Shown: positions 10,825 to 22,900 of the stretch, in pieces
Numbering within the stretch: the stretch's first letter is position 1
Layout of the letters: each line of letters opens with the position of its first letter
Origin: Hymenopellis radicata
Lineage: Eukaryota > Basidiomycota > Agaricomycetes > Agaricales > Physalacriaceae
Direction of reading: 5' to 3'
Length of the DNA: 64,000 nt
NCBI GenBank assembly: GCA_015501595.1
Contig: JADNRX010000084.1
Span: 62,001 to 126,000 of the forward strand
Translations under genes and position numbers: made by a program
Notes under the pieces: generated by a model
Database searches by the model: none
What the model was told of the DNA's origin: nothing
The model's input: the letters and a program-made list of their open reading frames with translations, nothing else

Positions 10825-13800
10825 CAGTGTTGGGCGGGCATCTGTCCGACGTGTCAGTCAGATTGCTGAATAAGCAAAAGACACCTGTCGGGCAGAGGCG
10901 GACAGATGTCGGTGTCTAACCGGCAAAACCGGCGTCGAGTTGCCGTAGCCGGATGACTGTGATCATCTTTATCTCTCTTCCTTTCTGTCACCATCTTCTC
11001 ACTGCCGCGGAGAATACGCGCACGAACAACGCTTTCAGTGCTTTTATTAGTCTGTTTTAATGTCATTTCTACCGAATAATGACCATCTTCCTCCCGCTAT
11101 TAATCCGACTTCAAGATAAATACTGAGCTATCGAGTCCTCTCACATCCCATCCCTCGAACCACCGCAAATGCCCAAAGCCGACACCCCTGGGTGGTACAG
11201 AGACTACTATTACCTCCATCCTCGCCGATCTGAGAAGCACCCCGATGCCTACTTCGGGACGGGTACCAGTGCCAAGCAACGACTGCACTGTAGAGGATGC
11301 TTTGCACATCGCAAGGCAGATCTCATCAAGCAGTACGAGTTGGAGATGACGAGTGGGGCGCGCTTTTCTGTGCCAAGCGATGATGAGATCACCCAGACGC
11401 GTATGTGCTTTAATCTTATTACACTGATATGAACTAATTCTGACATCAGTTTGGGCTGACATCGCACATCATACACGCGATTTTGCGGAGACTGCTCTTA
11501 ATCACCTAAAGCACTGTGACTACGTCGCTTCAGAGGTCAAAACCCGAGCGAGACAGGACAATCGCTCGACATCTCCGAAGAAGCCTAGTACAAGGTACAA
11601 TCCGAACGAGCTTCCCCCACCATCGGCCCGACCTTCTTCTCAGCCATTATTCTACCCCTCACCTTCTGCCTACCCGTCTTCTCGGCCACCTTCTTCGTCG
11701 CAGGTCTGGCTCAACTCCCCTTCAGGTGGTTCTTCGGTGGTGGTCCCTCAGGTGGTCTCTGGGCTTCATCTCATGCTCCCTCGCCGGTTCACAGTCGGGC
11801 ATCCTCGCTCTCATCCGCATCAATGTCCCCACTTACAAACTTCCCTTTGCCATTTTCACAGGAGCCATCTCAGCCACCTCCATCGTCACCGTTCGCGGCT
11901 GACGGAGCCTCACTCTCTGAGGCGATACTCGAGCCATGGCCGCCATGGAAAGTCAGCCAATTTTTTACATCTCTCATTCGAATAACAGCATCCTGCGGCT
12001 TTGCACTCTCCTGGGTAGAGAACCCGGAGGTTCGGCAGTTCCTTTCCACGTTCATTCCACAGGCACCACCGGTTTCGCGCCATAAGCTTACGAATGATAT
12101 CCTCCGCAAGCTCACCGATGAGCTGAGGAATAATGTCCAGAGCGAGGTTGCGGGAAAGGATGCTGTTCTTCAGTGCGACGGGTGGACTGGTTTGAATCAC
12201 AGTCACCTCATCGCGTTCATGATTGTGGTTGAGGGCAAGGTATGTTCCCATTTTTCAGTGTATCACAAGACATGTACTTATATCATGGTCCGTACTAGGT
12301 GTTTACGATTAAGGTTGAAGAGGCTTCGAAGGAACGGCGCGATGCAAAGCATCTGCTTGCTCTTCTCGAGAAGCAGGTTGCGATGCTTGAGAAGGAATGG
12401 AAGTGTTCTGTTATTGCCATCGTGACTGACGCGTCGGGCGAGTCTCGGAAGGCCCGCAAGCTCTTCAAAGCGAAGTACCCCCACGTAATCGTTCTTGATT
12501 GTTATGCACATCAGGTACATTTCGCTGTACTCATATCATCGATTGTTACTGATAGATGTTCTCAGATGAATTTAGTCGTCGGAGACTTCTTTAAGTCTGA
12601 TTCCGATCTCGTCGTGTTTGTCGATAATGCTGTAGAACTGATTGGATGGTTGCGCAGCAAGACGGGCGTTCTTGCTCATCTGCCGCTTGCAGTTCTCCGT
12701 GCAGTTCTCACTCGATGGACAGCGCACTACACTGCCTTTCGACGACTCCTCAAGTTGCGTCCAAATATTGAGAGTGTCTTTCTCGTCGATGATACAAGAC
12801 CGGAGTCGGAGAAGGTCGTCTTTATAGGTAAGAAGGCGGCAAAGCTAAAGGCTCGGGAGATGCACGAGATAGTGAAGGACGGTGTCTTTTGGTATGCTAT
12901 TACAAAGTATGTTTCGTACATTCGTATTTTCATGCTTCACTCACGAGAATACAGAATCGTGAGGCATCTTGAGCCTCTCGCAATTGCTACCAATGCGGTT
13001 CAAGGCGTCCAGGTTGGTCTTGATCGTGTTTTGCTCACATTTGGGTTCCTCGCGATGTGGTACCGTACGATGCTGGACGATCCAGCTTCTGGTGCCGATG
13101 AGGATGGTGTTAACGCCATCCTAGCCTCCTTGGAGTCTCGATGGAAGAATGCTGATCAGGAAATCTTCATCGCCGCTCTTATATTAAATCCCTTCTATCG
13201 TACGGCACCATTTAACACACTCTCTTGCTTCAACAATGCCTCTGTTACTCGCTTACTTATCGCACTGTACAAGCGACTGTACAAGGTCGCTCCACCTGCT
13301 GATTTTCATTCAACGCTTACTTCTTACCTTCACGGTACCGGGTTGTTCAAAGGGATTGATGACGATGCACAAGAGTTCATCACTACGTCAATAGCAGCAG
13401 TAAGCTTCTTCTGTTCTTTGACTTCCCATGCTTATCGTGTTCTTATAGGGACTTGAGCCGAGCAGCACTGACTACTACATGCGGTTTGCTCATGCGGGCA
13501 GGCCCTTACCTTCGTTTATCAAGTTTGCCATTCGTGTTCTCGCCATCTCTGCAAACTCAGCATCGTGTGAACGGCTCTTCAGTGTGTTCGGTAACACGTT
13601 AACGAAACTTCGCACACGTTTAGGCCTCGACAACCTCGTTCGGCTCTCAGAACTCAAGTTGCACATTCGGGATCAGCATCTTCGTGCAAAGGAAGCGCGG
13701 GCACGGCTGAAGAGACAATTTGGTGTGGACAAGGAGAATATGGAGCGGGCTCGAAGGGTACAGGGGCAGGAACAGCAGTCCAGGCTACCTCAAACCAGAG

Positions 13801-14392
13801 TGACGAGGACGAGGACATAACAATGACCGGTAGGGTTCAAACCGAGGCTCATGATTTCTTCAACTAACAGCACCCGATAGATGCAGCATCCACAGAGCAA
13901 AGGCCCACGAACTCATTTAGGACTTTCATCGAGAATCAGCTGCAGGCTATCGATGCGGATGCTGATGCCGACGACGATGTTGATGATGTTCCTAACTTCA
14001 CAACGGACATCATTGGGAACAAGCTCACATTGGAGGAGATGTTTGATTTCACTAACGAGTACTGGTTTGAACGGTTCAAGAAGATCGCACAGATTTCATT
14101 TGACGAGGAGTGTGCGGTGTATGAACTGATGAACTTCGATGGGGCTGCTGACAGTGATCCGGAGGTTGATGTCGATGTCGATGGCATGCTAGAGGATATT
14201 GTATTTGCTTAAATAGAAATATACAACAACTATGTGTATTTACAGGCTACAGAGACTTGAAAACGCGTCGCTGATGCGCGAGCAAGCATCACTTGCCATT
14301 TACGGCGATGGACACTCCGGACAGGTGTCCGACGCTTATAAATCTGTCCGACATGTCCCTGACACTGCCCGACAGTGACTTGGCCAACACTG
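10825..14392 (+). mobile_element. hAT-family DNA transposon, copy 1 (3,568 bp, broken transposase)
   Basis: The ends are CAGTGTTGG terminal inverted repeats, and the element is flanked by a perfect 8-bp target duplication, TCTCAGCG (10817-10824 and 14393-14400). Eight-bp duplications are the rule for hAT elements. Subterminal regions carry many TGTCCGAC / GTCGGACA-type motifs in both orientations, as expected for transposase binding. The sequence matches the copy at 26654 almost base for base. Two indels differ: 11 extra bases near 11725-11740 and one G fewer at 13763-13766. Confidence 0.95.
11169..14212 (+). pseudogene. hAT transposase gene, frameshifted copy
   Basis: Same exon plan as the intact copy at 26998-30031. 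Two frameshifts break it. Eleven extra bases (a GGTGGTTCTTC unit between GGTGG direct repeats, about 11725-11735) shift the frame in the Ser/Pro-rich region of exon 2. The loss of one G in a run at 13763-13766 truncates the C-terminal tail shortly after the dimerisation region (stop at 13820). The first break lies before the catalytic RNase-H-like core, so the encoded protein is probably inactive. The DNA ends stay intact and the copy could still be moved in trans by copy 2. Confidence 0.88.
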
Positions 14393-14400
14393 TCTCAGCG

Positions 14401-15450
14401 CCCACTCAGCAGTGCGATCACTTTGATAATCTATATCACCTCCTGCCCTCATCAAATTCCTTCAAGATTATTTTCTTTTCGACGTGAGTGTCTCCGGTGG
14501 TCGACCCAACCGATACCACTCAATTCCGGCCAACGTGATGTTGATCTATCTTGGCCTCTTATCTGCTGCAGTATTTTGGTCCTAGCCTTTCACCCGAATT
14601 ATACGTGGCCCTTGAATATGATTTCCTTGTTTACGCTCTTATGTGGCGCCCCTCCCGGTAAGCGTCTTGTTCCGCTGCCCCCTCCACTTCAAATTATACC
14701 TGACCGTGACTATCGTGTGTCTACATACGCTATCACCGGGCTTGGTTATCTTCGCCTTCTATGCCTATCATTCACCAACATCAAGGAATGAAACGTGTCC
14801 ACACGTATTCACGGTCCTCATCAGGATTATCCCTAGATGATGATTTTGACCACCTAGTCGCAAATGACCTCCTACTCCATCACACAGGCCGGGATGATCC
14901 ATGCTCAATTCAACTAAGGACCAATGAACAGCAGACTAGGAGGTTGCGTCTCATGTGGGATCGCTTACTTTGGGAGTTGCTTGCTTGAAATGTTGTGCGG
15001 TCGAGCTGGGGAGAGAGGGTCCATACTCCCGAACAATACTCACTCAATCCTTCATGACATGTTCAGCTTCCTCCACGAAGACGAATTATCGGCACCTCGA
15101 CTTGATTGGCACTCGTACTACTCACAATTATTCACTCGTAAGGTGTCGATACTGCAAAAAGAACGAGGGCTGATGAGTCGTTTCCTTAACCTTTTCAAAG
15201 GAATGACATCTACATTCCCAATATCCGATGCTTGCCTGATTTCTGTCTAAGAAGTGACTGTATGTCTACTCGCTGAGGCTAACAGAAAAGAACATAAATT
15301 AGTCGTAGATCGTTATACTTAGATTCTCACCAACAACAACAAAAACGAATGTAGGTACCGTCCATGGACAAGATATGCGAGTGAATGTATACGTGTAGAT
15401 GCGCGTGAGTGTAGATGCCAAATGCCAAAGATCGTAATGTCGCGCTCCCG
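14401..15450. other. Spacer right of hAT copy 1, no supported gene
   Basis: Frames at 14375-14791 and 14761-15250 overlap but none has a start context, splice pattern or recognisable domain. A decayed gene is possible (a locally gene-like stretch LDDDFDHLVANDLLLHH near 14835), but the sequence does not show it convincingly. Confidence 0.4.
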
Positions 15451-16481
15451 CTACCAATTCCACGCCTCATCCGCTTCGTCCTCTTCCTCCTCGGGCGTAC
15501 GCGTCAACGACATCGCAGTCCGTGAGGCAGGCTGCTTACTTGTCGGATTCCCTGCCGCAGTCGGCGTCGTGGGGGACGATGGGTGCTTCGTAGCGGCCGC
15601 CGTCGGTGAGGTCGTTGGGGACGAGCGCTTGGACGTGCTCGACGTGGGCGACGATGTAATGGGAGAATCTGTAAGCGTAGATGTAGACGTCGTAGGTGAA
15701 TGGGACGTGTTAAGTTTGGAAGTGCGTAGCGACCCGGTCCTGCCCAAGGAACTTCGGCCTGACGAGCCCGTGCGCGACAGCGACGGCTTCAAGGGTGCTG
15801 CCGGCGTAGTCGGTGGTGTAACAGCAGCAGGACTGGATGGTTTGGAAGTGAGTGGTCGGTAGGTAGTCTCCCCAAGATCCAACGCCTGCGCAATGGACTG
15901 GCCAAACATGGACGCGCGCTTGGAGATGGTAGCCGTGTCCCATTTCTTGGGCATGTTTTGTGGTGATCCAGGAAGAGATGTCTTCTACTGCAGAAATAGG
16001 ATTAGGTGGCTGGACGGGGACGGAGGTTGGTGGGGTCGCAACAACGGAGGCTGCTGGAGTTGGTGGCGGCGCGGCAACGGGAGCTGGCGACGCTGGAAAG
16101 AGCGGGGTAGACGGAGTACTGGACGCCTGTTGTCGCTCAAATCCACGCGAGACGATGCGCTCCCATTTGCGCTTTAGCTCAAGGAGCTCCGCTTCATGTA
16201 CGGCCAGTTGACTACGCAATTCCAGGCATTTGCTCTCCTTTTGCGCTATGAAATGCAGCAGGTCGGAGTGTCTAAGCTAAGAGTAAGCAAAGGTATAGCA
16301 GCGGCGATTGTGTGGTTATACTTTTCGGCAAGAGTGACCGGTTCACGATGTATTGAATATCGCTCTGGTCGGTAGGGAATGCTTATAGACGATTGACGAC
16401 GCGGTGCAGGGACGGAGGAGGAGAAGATGAGGTAAGTAGATGCAGAGGCTGCAACTGTAGCGAGCGACGTTTGGACTCCAT
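15451..16481 (-). pseudogene. Conserved-looking hypothetical gene with apparent frameshifts
   Basis: An upstream exon ends at 16322 (PVTLAEK) and joins through a 50-nt intron to an exon starting at 16271 (HSDLLHFIAQKESKCLELR). A helical segment HEAELLELKRKWERIVSRG and a Pro/Ser/Ala-rich region follow. At the four-base A run (plus-strand T run 15956-15959) the frame slips: removing one A links DISSWITT to NMPKKWDTATISKRASMF and then a Ser/Thr-rich tail ending EEEEDEADEAWNW. The ATG at 16481 (MESKRRS) is also out of frame with the good frame APRRQSSISIPYRPE. So there are either two indels or unusual splicing; a weak 43-nt GTAGAA...AAG intron is an alternative for the second. Family not named with confidence. 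Confidence 0.5.
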
Positions 16482-16547
16482 GACGGTTGCGGTATGAGAT
16501 TTATTCAAACAAATTTGGCATTCTCCGAAAAAGCAACTACAGTCTTA

Positions 16548-16884
16548 TCAATGGTTGGCCTCCCGCTCTGCCTCTTCCACGAATTTACGAATACTGGACA
16601 TTCTGTCGTCAGTCAGACTGGTTCAAGTCTTTCCCGAACTGCAACTTACAATTCTTCTTCTTCACTGCGACACAATCAGCCTCGTTGTCAAGACCAATGA
16701 CAATACGGACACACCTGTTTCCTGGAGTGACCGCCTCCTTTACTTTCTCAACCAGCGACGGCTTGGATGGCTCTGCCTTCTTGCCGCCACGCGTAGCGAG
16801 AAACGCTCCGCCGAACACTGTCGAAAGCGTGCCCAGTGCCAGGTATTCGTTCTTGATTGCGCGGCCAAATATTACGCTGGTCAT
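16548..16884 (-). CDS. ATP19: Mitochondrial F1Fo ATP synthase subunit K (Atp19), 76 aa
   Basis: Three exons: 16884-16715, a 15-nt microexon 16664-16650, and 16593-16548. The protein starts MTSVIFGRAIKNEYLALGTL, continues with a short hydrophobic helix (LALGTLSTVFGGAFLAT) and ends EEEEFIRKFVEEAEREANH. This matches the fungal subunit k/DAPIT-like family: small, one membrane helix, charged C-terminal helix. It is a dimer-associated subunit of the inner-membrane ATP synthase. The microexon contributes only part of the Glu run; its borders (GTGTGT...GCAG and GTAAGT...CCAG) are the only ones that restore the family C-terminus. Confidence 0.85.
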
Positions 16885-17567
16885 TATTTGTTAGCCTCCT
16901 GGGACAATGGCACGGTTGGACGGCGTACTAGCTCATTTTCGTGAAAGTGGACTTGGGTGAACGCTGGCTCGCGGCGGTTGCTTTCGGAATCGGATGACGT
17001 TGTTTGGTTTCAAAGTCCCAGCCAACGCGGGACTTGCCGGAGCAACTTGGGACGTTCAAAATTATTGCTCAAGTGCTCGCTCGGTTTATATGCTGCCTAC
17101 TGATTTACCATCTCCGTAAAGCCTCTAACGCTCATATTTCTGATGCACTGTCTGTTGGAGTAGAACCTCTATATCTTCTTATCCGTGCTTTTACTCTCTT
17201 CCGCGCTGGCTTGACAGGTGAGCTAGGCTAGACTAGTTGCCAACACTACTCTCTTCGTTATTACTCGCTTTTGCCTCGTTCTTCTATTCCCATTTTATAT
17301 AGATTGCTTCTCCCTCTATATAGTCTCGTCGTACAACCTTGGCTCCTCAGTCATTTCCCTTCTGCCTTGCTCAGGCTAAGGAGGTTTGTCCTTTCCCTTT
17401 TTCCTGCTCGTTCCCTAGACTTACCGTACCCGTAGAGCTGTGCTCATACCCGTGATCCCACACTGTCTTTGACCACTAAGCTATCGCCGAACACCGAAGT
17501 CAGCTCCTTGTCTGTTATAAAGCTCGTCGATTTACTTAGATCCTTCTCAAAAGCTATATATTTTTCA

Positions 17568-18373
17568 ATGTCTTTCACCAGTCCATTTACCCCCGACATC
17601 CAAGCAAAGATCCGGTCCATCATTTCGGACGATCCACTGAGCTGGGATATCGCATGGTATGTTCGATGCAGTCAAAGGTTACGAAAATAATATCCTTCTC
17701 TTCAAGGAAGCAAAACGTTACTCCGTGGGACGTGCATGGTAGAGCACAACCTGCCTTGCTCGAACTCGTCGAATTAGATAATGAAGCCAGTCAGAAACTC
17801 TTGCCTCGTACCGGAAAGGCCCTCGTTCCCGGATGTGGAAAGGGGTACGATGTCGTGTATCTAGCGCGCACCCTAGGCCTTGACGCGACCGGCGTTGAAA
17901 TTTCAGAAACGGCCCGTGAAGCTGCTAACAAGTTCGTCTCTCGCACTGTCACTCCAAGCCCATCCTAACCAGTCCTTGCATTTACCAGTTACATATCTTC
18001 CCAGCCACCTATCCCAGCCGGCTCGGCTACGGTCATCGTAGCCGACTTCTTCAGCCACTCGGAAACCTACGATCTCGTGTACGACTACACCTTCTTCGTC
18101 GCGCTCCCGCCTGCACGCAGACCAGAATGGGGCTTGCAAATGCAGAAACTCGTCAAGCGCGGTGGCGTCCTCGTCACCCTCATGTATCCCTACATCGCCC
18201 CCGACAAGGTCGAGCAGGGATACGTGGGTCCGCCTTGGCCGGTTACGCTGGACGCCTACGCGGACGCCCTTGGCACGGAATGGGAGAGGGTATGGGACGC
18301 CGTCCCGGATGACGAGAAGGCCCCAGAGCGACTCAAGGGAAAGCAGAGGATCGTAATCTGGAAGCGCGTCTGA
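17568..18373 (+). CDS. TPMT-family thiol methyltransferase, 232 aa
   Basis: Exons 17568-17656, 17707-17931 and 17989-18373; the introns are 50 and 57 nt. The protein reads WDIAWKQNVTPWDVHGRAQP, the substrate/cofactor entry region of thiopurine-methyltransferase-like enzymes, then motif I ALVPGCGKGYDVVYLAR with the acidic residue of VEISE that binds the SAM ribose, and motif DLVYDYTFFVALPP. Length fits the family (about 220-260 aa). Such enzymes transfer methyl from S-adenosylmethionine to thiols or halide ions in the cytosol; the real substrate cannot be told. The start is the first ATG in frame (MSFTSPFTPDIQ). Confidence 0.88.
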
Positions 18374-18677
18374 GGGCGTTCGTGGGAAGCCACCAACTCT
18401 CACTGCGAAGACGCCCCAAATCGGAATATGGAATCACCAGTGGGATGGCGCAGTTGGAAAAAAAGGACGGAGGACGAGTGCCCCAGATTTGAAAAAGGAA
18501 AGTTGGATGCCCTTCCTTGAGAGGTGGCGTTAGATCTTGCACCGTGTCTCGTAATTCCCTACTTGCATTCATTAGGCAGGGACTCAATTAAAACGTTGCA
18601 ACTTGGAGCTCCTGTGTGACGAACCTGAGGACAACAACGAGGTGCTATTGTCATTGTCATGCCTCATGATGAGAACT

Positions 18678-18751
18678 TTGTTCCCATTAAGACTTGATTG
18701 AATGCTTCGAATCATTGTTCCCATTAAGACTTCATTGAATGCTTCGAATCA
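18678..18751. repeat. Two 37-bp tandem repeats
   Basis: The unit begins TTGTTCCCATTAAGACTT and ends GCTTCGAATCA. The two units are adjacent and differ at one base. They lie between the methyltransferase and secreted-protein genes, outside coding sequence. Confidence 0.9.
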
Positions 18752-18968
18752 ATTGTCGTCAATTGGAGCTTCATTGCGCATGCGAAGTTCGCTCCCCATT
18801 CGCTTACGCTCTCCTTGGCTAGCAGTGCTTTTCCGATATGGTCTAGTCAGTCCCACACAAATTGGATTGTACCCGTACGAGAAGCAGTTATAGATGTCCG
18901 TTACATTTAAAACAATAGATGTCCAATATAGTGAAATAAATCAATGTCCTCCTCCCCCGAATACGAGA

Positions 18969-19843
18969 TTACGAGTGTTCAACCCTAAAAACACGTTAAA
19001 ATGGCCGGGGAACGGACCCGGAGCACGGAGACAGAGACGTACTGAATAAACCACCTCTGGTCAGCGGCCACGCAGTTCCCACCGTGTGCGTTCTGCGTGG
19101 ATTGACAGTTCGGCGCCACAAAATCGAGAACAGCCGCCTAGCAAAGGTAAAAACCTTAATATTCTTGACTGGCACGGAGTTCCTTACCCAGTCGGTTCGG
19201 CAGTAAATCAATGGAGCCAAATCTTGATTGACAAAGAAGGATTTGCAGCTGCTGTAGGTCATCAAAATGGTGTTGTTCGTCTGCCAAAGGAGCAAGTGTG
19301 AGTGAGGGTGGCTTGAGGAAGGAAAGAAGATGCCTTACGCCGTTGTCGACCTCGAAGAGAGCGCCTGTAACAGATCCATTGTTAATGGAAGCATAAGTAA
19401 ATTATCTGTACTTCCTACCTGTGTTCTGACTTTCATAGCGCAAAGCATCAGCTATGACGTGGCACTCATTCGGGTCGGGTCCTCCTCCGGAGGGCGTGAA
19501 ACAGTTCGTGTTGCCTGTTCACGCTTTAGAATCCAGACAAGGTTAATGAAGTGGGTACATACATGTGGCACCGCATACGTTAGTCCCATTCGTCTGGCGA
19601 GCTTCAAGGACACTCCCTTGAACAAGTGAAGTAGCACATGAAATCTTCTCGACCTTGACGTTCTTCTCCGCGCCGATGTAGAATTCTTCCAACGTTGTCT
19701 GGCCCTCGCAGATGGGAGATTCTGAATCTATAGGGAGGCCTTGAGGACGAGGAATAAACAAACAGAATCTGATGCATACCTGTGGGAAGCGCCAACCCGA
19801 GATAACCGAGCGCGAGGAATGTAAGCAAAGATAGAGAGCGCAT
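18969..19843 (-). CDS. Small secreted cysteine-containing protein, 188 aa
   Basis: Seven small exons: 19843-19780, 19739-19563, 19514-19419, 19364-19339, 19280-19188, 19137-19043 and 18984-18969. All splice sites are GT-AG and the full frame adds up without slippage. A signal peptide is clear (MRSLSLLTFLALGYLGLALP). The mature part has about ten cysteines, including CEG, VCGATCNTNC, NECHV, SSCKS, YCRTDW, APNCQ and GNCVAAD, plus an NNT sequon. It is probably exported and disulfide-bonded. I know no functional family; similar uncharacterised secreted proteins occur in basidiomycetes. A TATA box lies about 55 nt upstream. Confidence 0.8.
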
Positions 19844-19896
19844 GGTGCGTGAGATGTCTGCAGAGGTTTGCTACCTTCCCCACCTCATCGTCGATG

Positions 19897-19903
19897 TTTT
19901 ATA
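19897..19903 (-). promoter_or_regulatory. TATA box of the secreted-protein gene
   Basis: TATAAAA on the minus strand, 53-60 nt upstream of the ATG at 19843, a usual distance for a fungal TATA-type promoter with a short leader. Confidence 0.6.
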
Positions 19904-22900
19904 CAATTAGAGAAGAGGGCTAGTCTGCCCGAGGCATCACAGGACGGAGGCTCTTCGCCGTGGTCTCACTCGAAGCACACCCATAATTAGACGCTACACT
20001 GCACCAACATCAGAGCCCAGAGTGAAACCATATGCTCTTAACCCAGCTGACCAGGTCACGACCAAAGAACTGAGGCGCCCACGAAAGCGAAAGCAAGCTG
20101 ATACTCGTCTGATACCAATCGGTCATCATTGCAAGACGCCAATCTTCCTGAAGGAGGATTTCAAATGATCGCGAGCAACAACAAATTCACACAACGGATG
20201 TTGGGGTGATCGAATTTCAAACTTGACGCGTGCGCGAGCGCGTCGTCGGAGGAGTTACCGCTCTCGGGAGCGGAAGCTGAACGTTCTAGAAAATGGGTGC
20301 ATAACACACAAGGAACGTGGGCGAAGCGTGGCGCAGAAATTATCAAGGGAGTCGCGCGTGAATGAGGGCAGATATAGCGCTGTGGAGTACGCAGGAACGA
20401 TCGATTATCGATGAGCAGGAGAGACAATAATTAGACTAGGAGTTTGTTGATATTTCGCGGTCTAGAGCCCAGCAAAACAGCAGGCAGACAAATTCGGAAA
20501 GCATAGGATGGGCATACTCCATAATAATGATGGTAAGCGAAGCGAGTCCGAGACCGCTCGAAAATATTCTTCCCCCTAAAGACGCGTAGGTTTCGTGGTG
20601 GTTGTCGAGGTTACAATGATCATGAAAAGGATCGTCAGTTTGGTTTCCGTGTGGCGGTGCACAAGTTTGGTTTGGCTTGTCTAAACACGTGCAGTGTCGT
20701 TGACTCAACTTGAACTTTTTACCACTTTTACAGTATTCGCGTCTTGCGATATCGCTTCCTGTCTGTCACGCTGTATAACGGACTTTCTGATGGTCTACGT
20801 CCACTGGACTTATGCAGCTCAACAACCGGCTTGTCAAATTCGAAACCGGCCGATTCCGTTATGTCCACTTCTAGTCGTGTTACTGACAACACAAATGGTT
20901 CTGATACACGTCCTTTGGGTGCCACTGAAACCGCTCTTGATTAATATCTCATACTACGTGCCGTCCAACTCGGTGCATCTGGCTTAATGTAACTGTCCTT
21001 CTTAGCCAGGTCTTTTGATCCTCCTGAGCCTCCAACGAATTTTCACACGCGACTATTCCTTCAGCTACATGTCTGATAGGGCTTCAGTTTCATATCTAGC
21101 GACTGAACGCTCCTCATACGCGTATGCACGTTGCTGTTGGTTCCTGGTGCTCTCTTACTCTCGGACCATGCACTGGCAGAGCTCGCTACCGAGGCGTTTG
21201 TCCCGGTCAACAAATGGCTAAGCTATCGCTCTTTTAGTCTATGGGTTGTCTTCTCGACCTTTCATACCCGAGGGTTGCACGAAGACCTCGAATCCTCGGG
21301 TTTGCCCGGGTTCATGCGGGCGGTAGTACAGTCATCGTACGTCAGTTGCTTTTCGTACCTTCTAGGAGTAACTACGCCCTCTTTCTAGCGCCTACTCGCT
21401 TTTTAATCACAGTGGTCCCACGGAGTTGGCTGACGATCTTGAGGCAAACACAGTGCCATACGCCACAATTCCTCTTGTGCACCCCGATCGCACCCTGTGG
21501 AAACGCGACGCACTCCATCTTTCCCATTAGACTCACTACTAGCGGTGTTGAGATCGAATCCATCATGATGTAAATCTATTCCCTCGTAATGATACGGATG
21601 TTTCCTTTCTCCTGGGTTCCCTGCTGTTCCGCGTACCTGACCCTAGTAGCGTGGTTCGCTTCTGATATGTACGAGGGTGCGTGCGTCAACTCATTCTGCT
21701 TATTAAAAATTCGCTCACGCTGATCAGCTAGACTCGTCCGCTTTGTAAAGGTCATGCGGCGCACCTTGTGTGGCTTACGAAAAATGCATCGCCTTGCCTG
21801 TCGGTCACGACACTCTATTCAGTTCGAAGGCCTAGTGGTGCGTACGGTCGGGGAGACGGTCATGAACTACTCCTGGATCTTCCATTCGAGGGTCGAAGAG
21901 GTATGAAGACGGGGAACACTGCCTTCTCACTTTCCAATTACGCGGTGGCGGTTATAGAGCCCGACCACTGACCTCTTTCGAGTCGTGCTGAGGCCGAACG
22001 ATGCCCGTAATTTTATTGAGAGGAATGCCGATTTTCTCGATTTTCCCCCTTGCAATTCGCCGTGGCTCTTCTTCTCCAACCCCGTCCATCGCTAATGTGG
22101 GGTATTCTAGTTCCATCAAGATCGTCGGCTCTGGATTCGGCTACGATGCACTCGTCTCTTCAGTATGCAACGCCGTAGTATTGTTTGGTCGTTCTCCCTT
22201 GCACAAGAAGCAGCGTTTACTTTCGTTCGCAGGAACGCGTGCTTCTCAACGTAATCAGGCCAGTCGAACGGACGCGCTTCACAAGGTTAAAGTCTGTTGA
22301 CCATGTGGGAGCCACAAGAGGCCGTGCGTCACCTCATTTTCTCAATTCGCCGCGACTGTTCTAAGGAATACTGCTTGGCACTCACGAAGGCTATCGGTTA
22401 TTCACTGTGGCTTTTGCTCACCTGTTGATGACCGAAAGTCTATGACTGTTAGACTTTTAATCTCAAAAGCATCGAAGGCATCTACCGTGCAATTCTTGTA
22501 AAGTGGGAAACGCCCTTGTCGCCTTTCTAGATGTCCTGTTGATTAGTCTGGGAAGTGGCGCATGTATAGGCCTTTCGCGGGGGTCCGTATGCACTGAGCT
22601 TTTCAACTGACTCTCACTTCAGATAAGCTGGACATGCGATAGATTAATTGTATTCGATCATATAAATTCGACTCTATTTCTCTAAGATCTTTCAACGGTC
22701 TCGGTTTTTCGGCTGATACACCTAGAACGCGGTTTGTCTGGACTCTACAGCTTGGTCGCGGAAGGCAGGCCGCACCCAAGAGCTCTAACGTCGCGTTCTT
22801 ATAATGGTTTCAGCCGGTGCACTGTCAGCGCCACGCGCGAATCATGGGCGCGTAAGACAGAGCCCACCAAATGGGACGAGCCGTGTTCCAGACCCGATTA

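Noticed and set aside
18678..18751. Tandem repeats as a CRISPR-like array
   Set aside because: Only two adjacent units without spacers, in a eukaryotic intergenic region.
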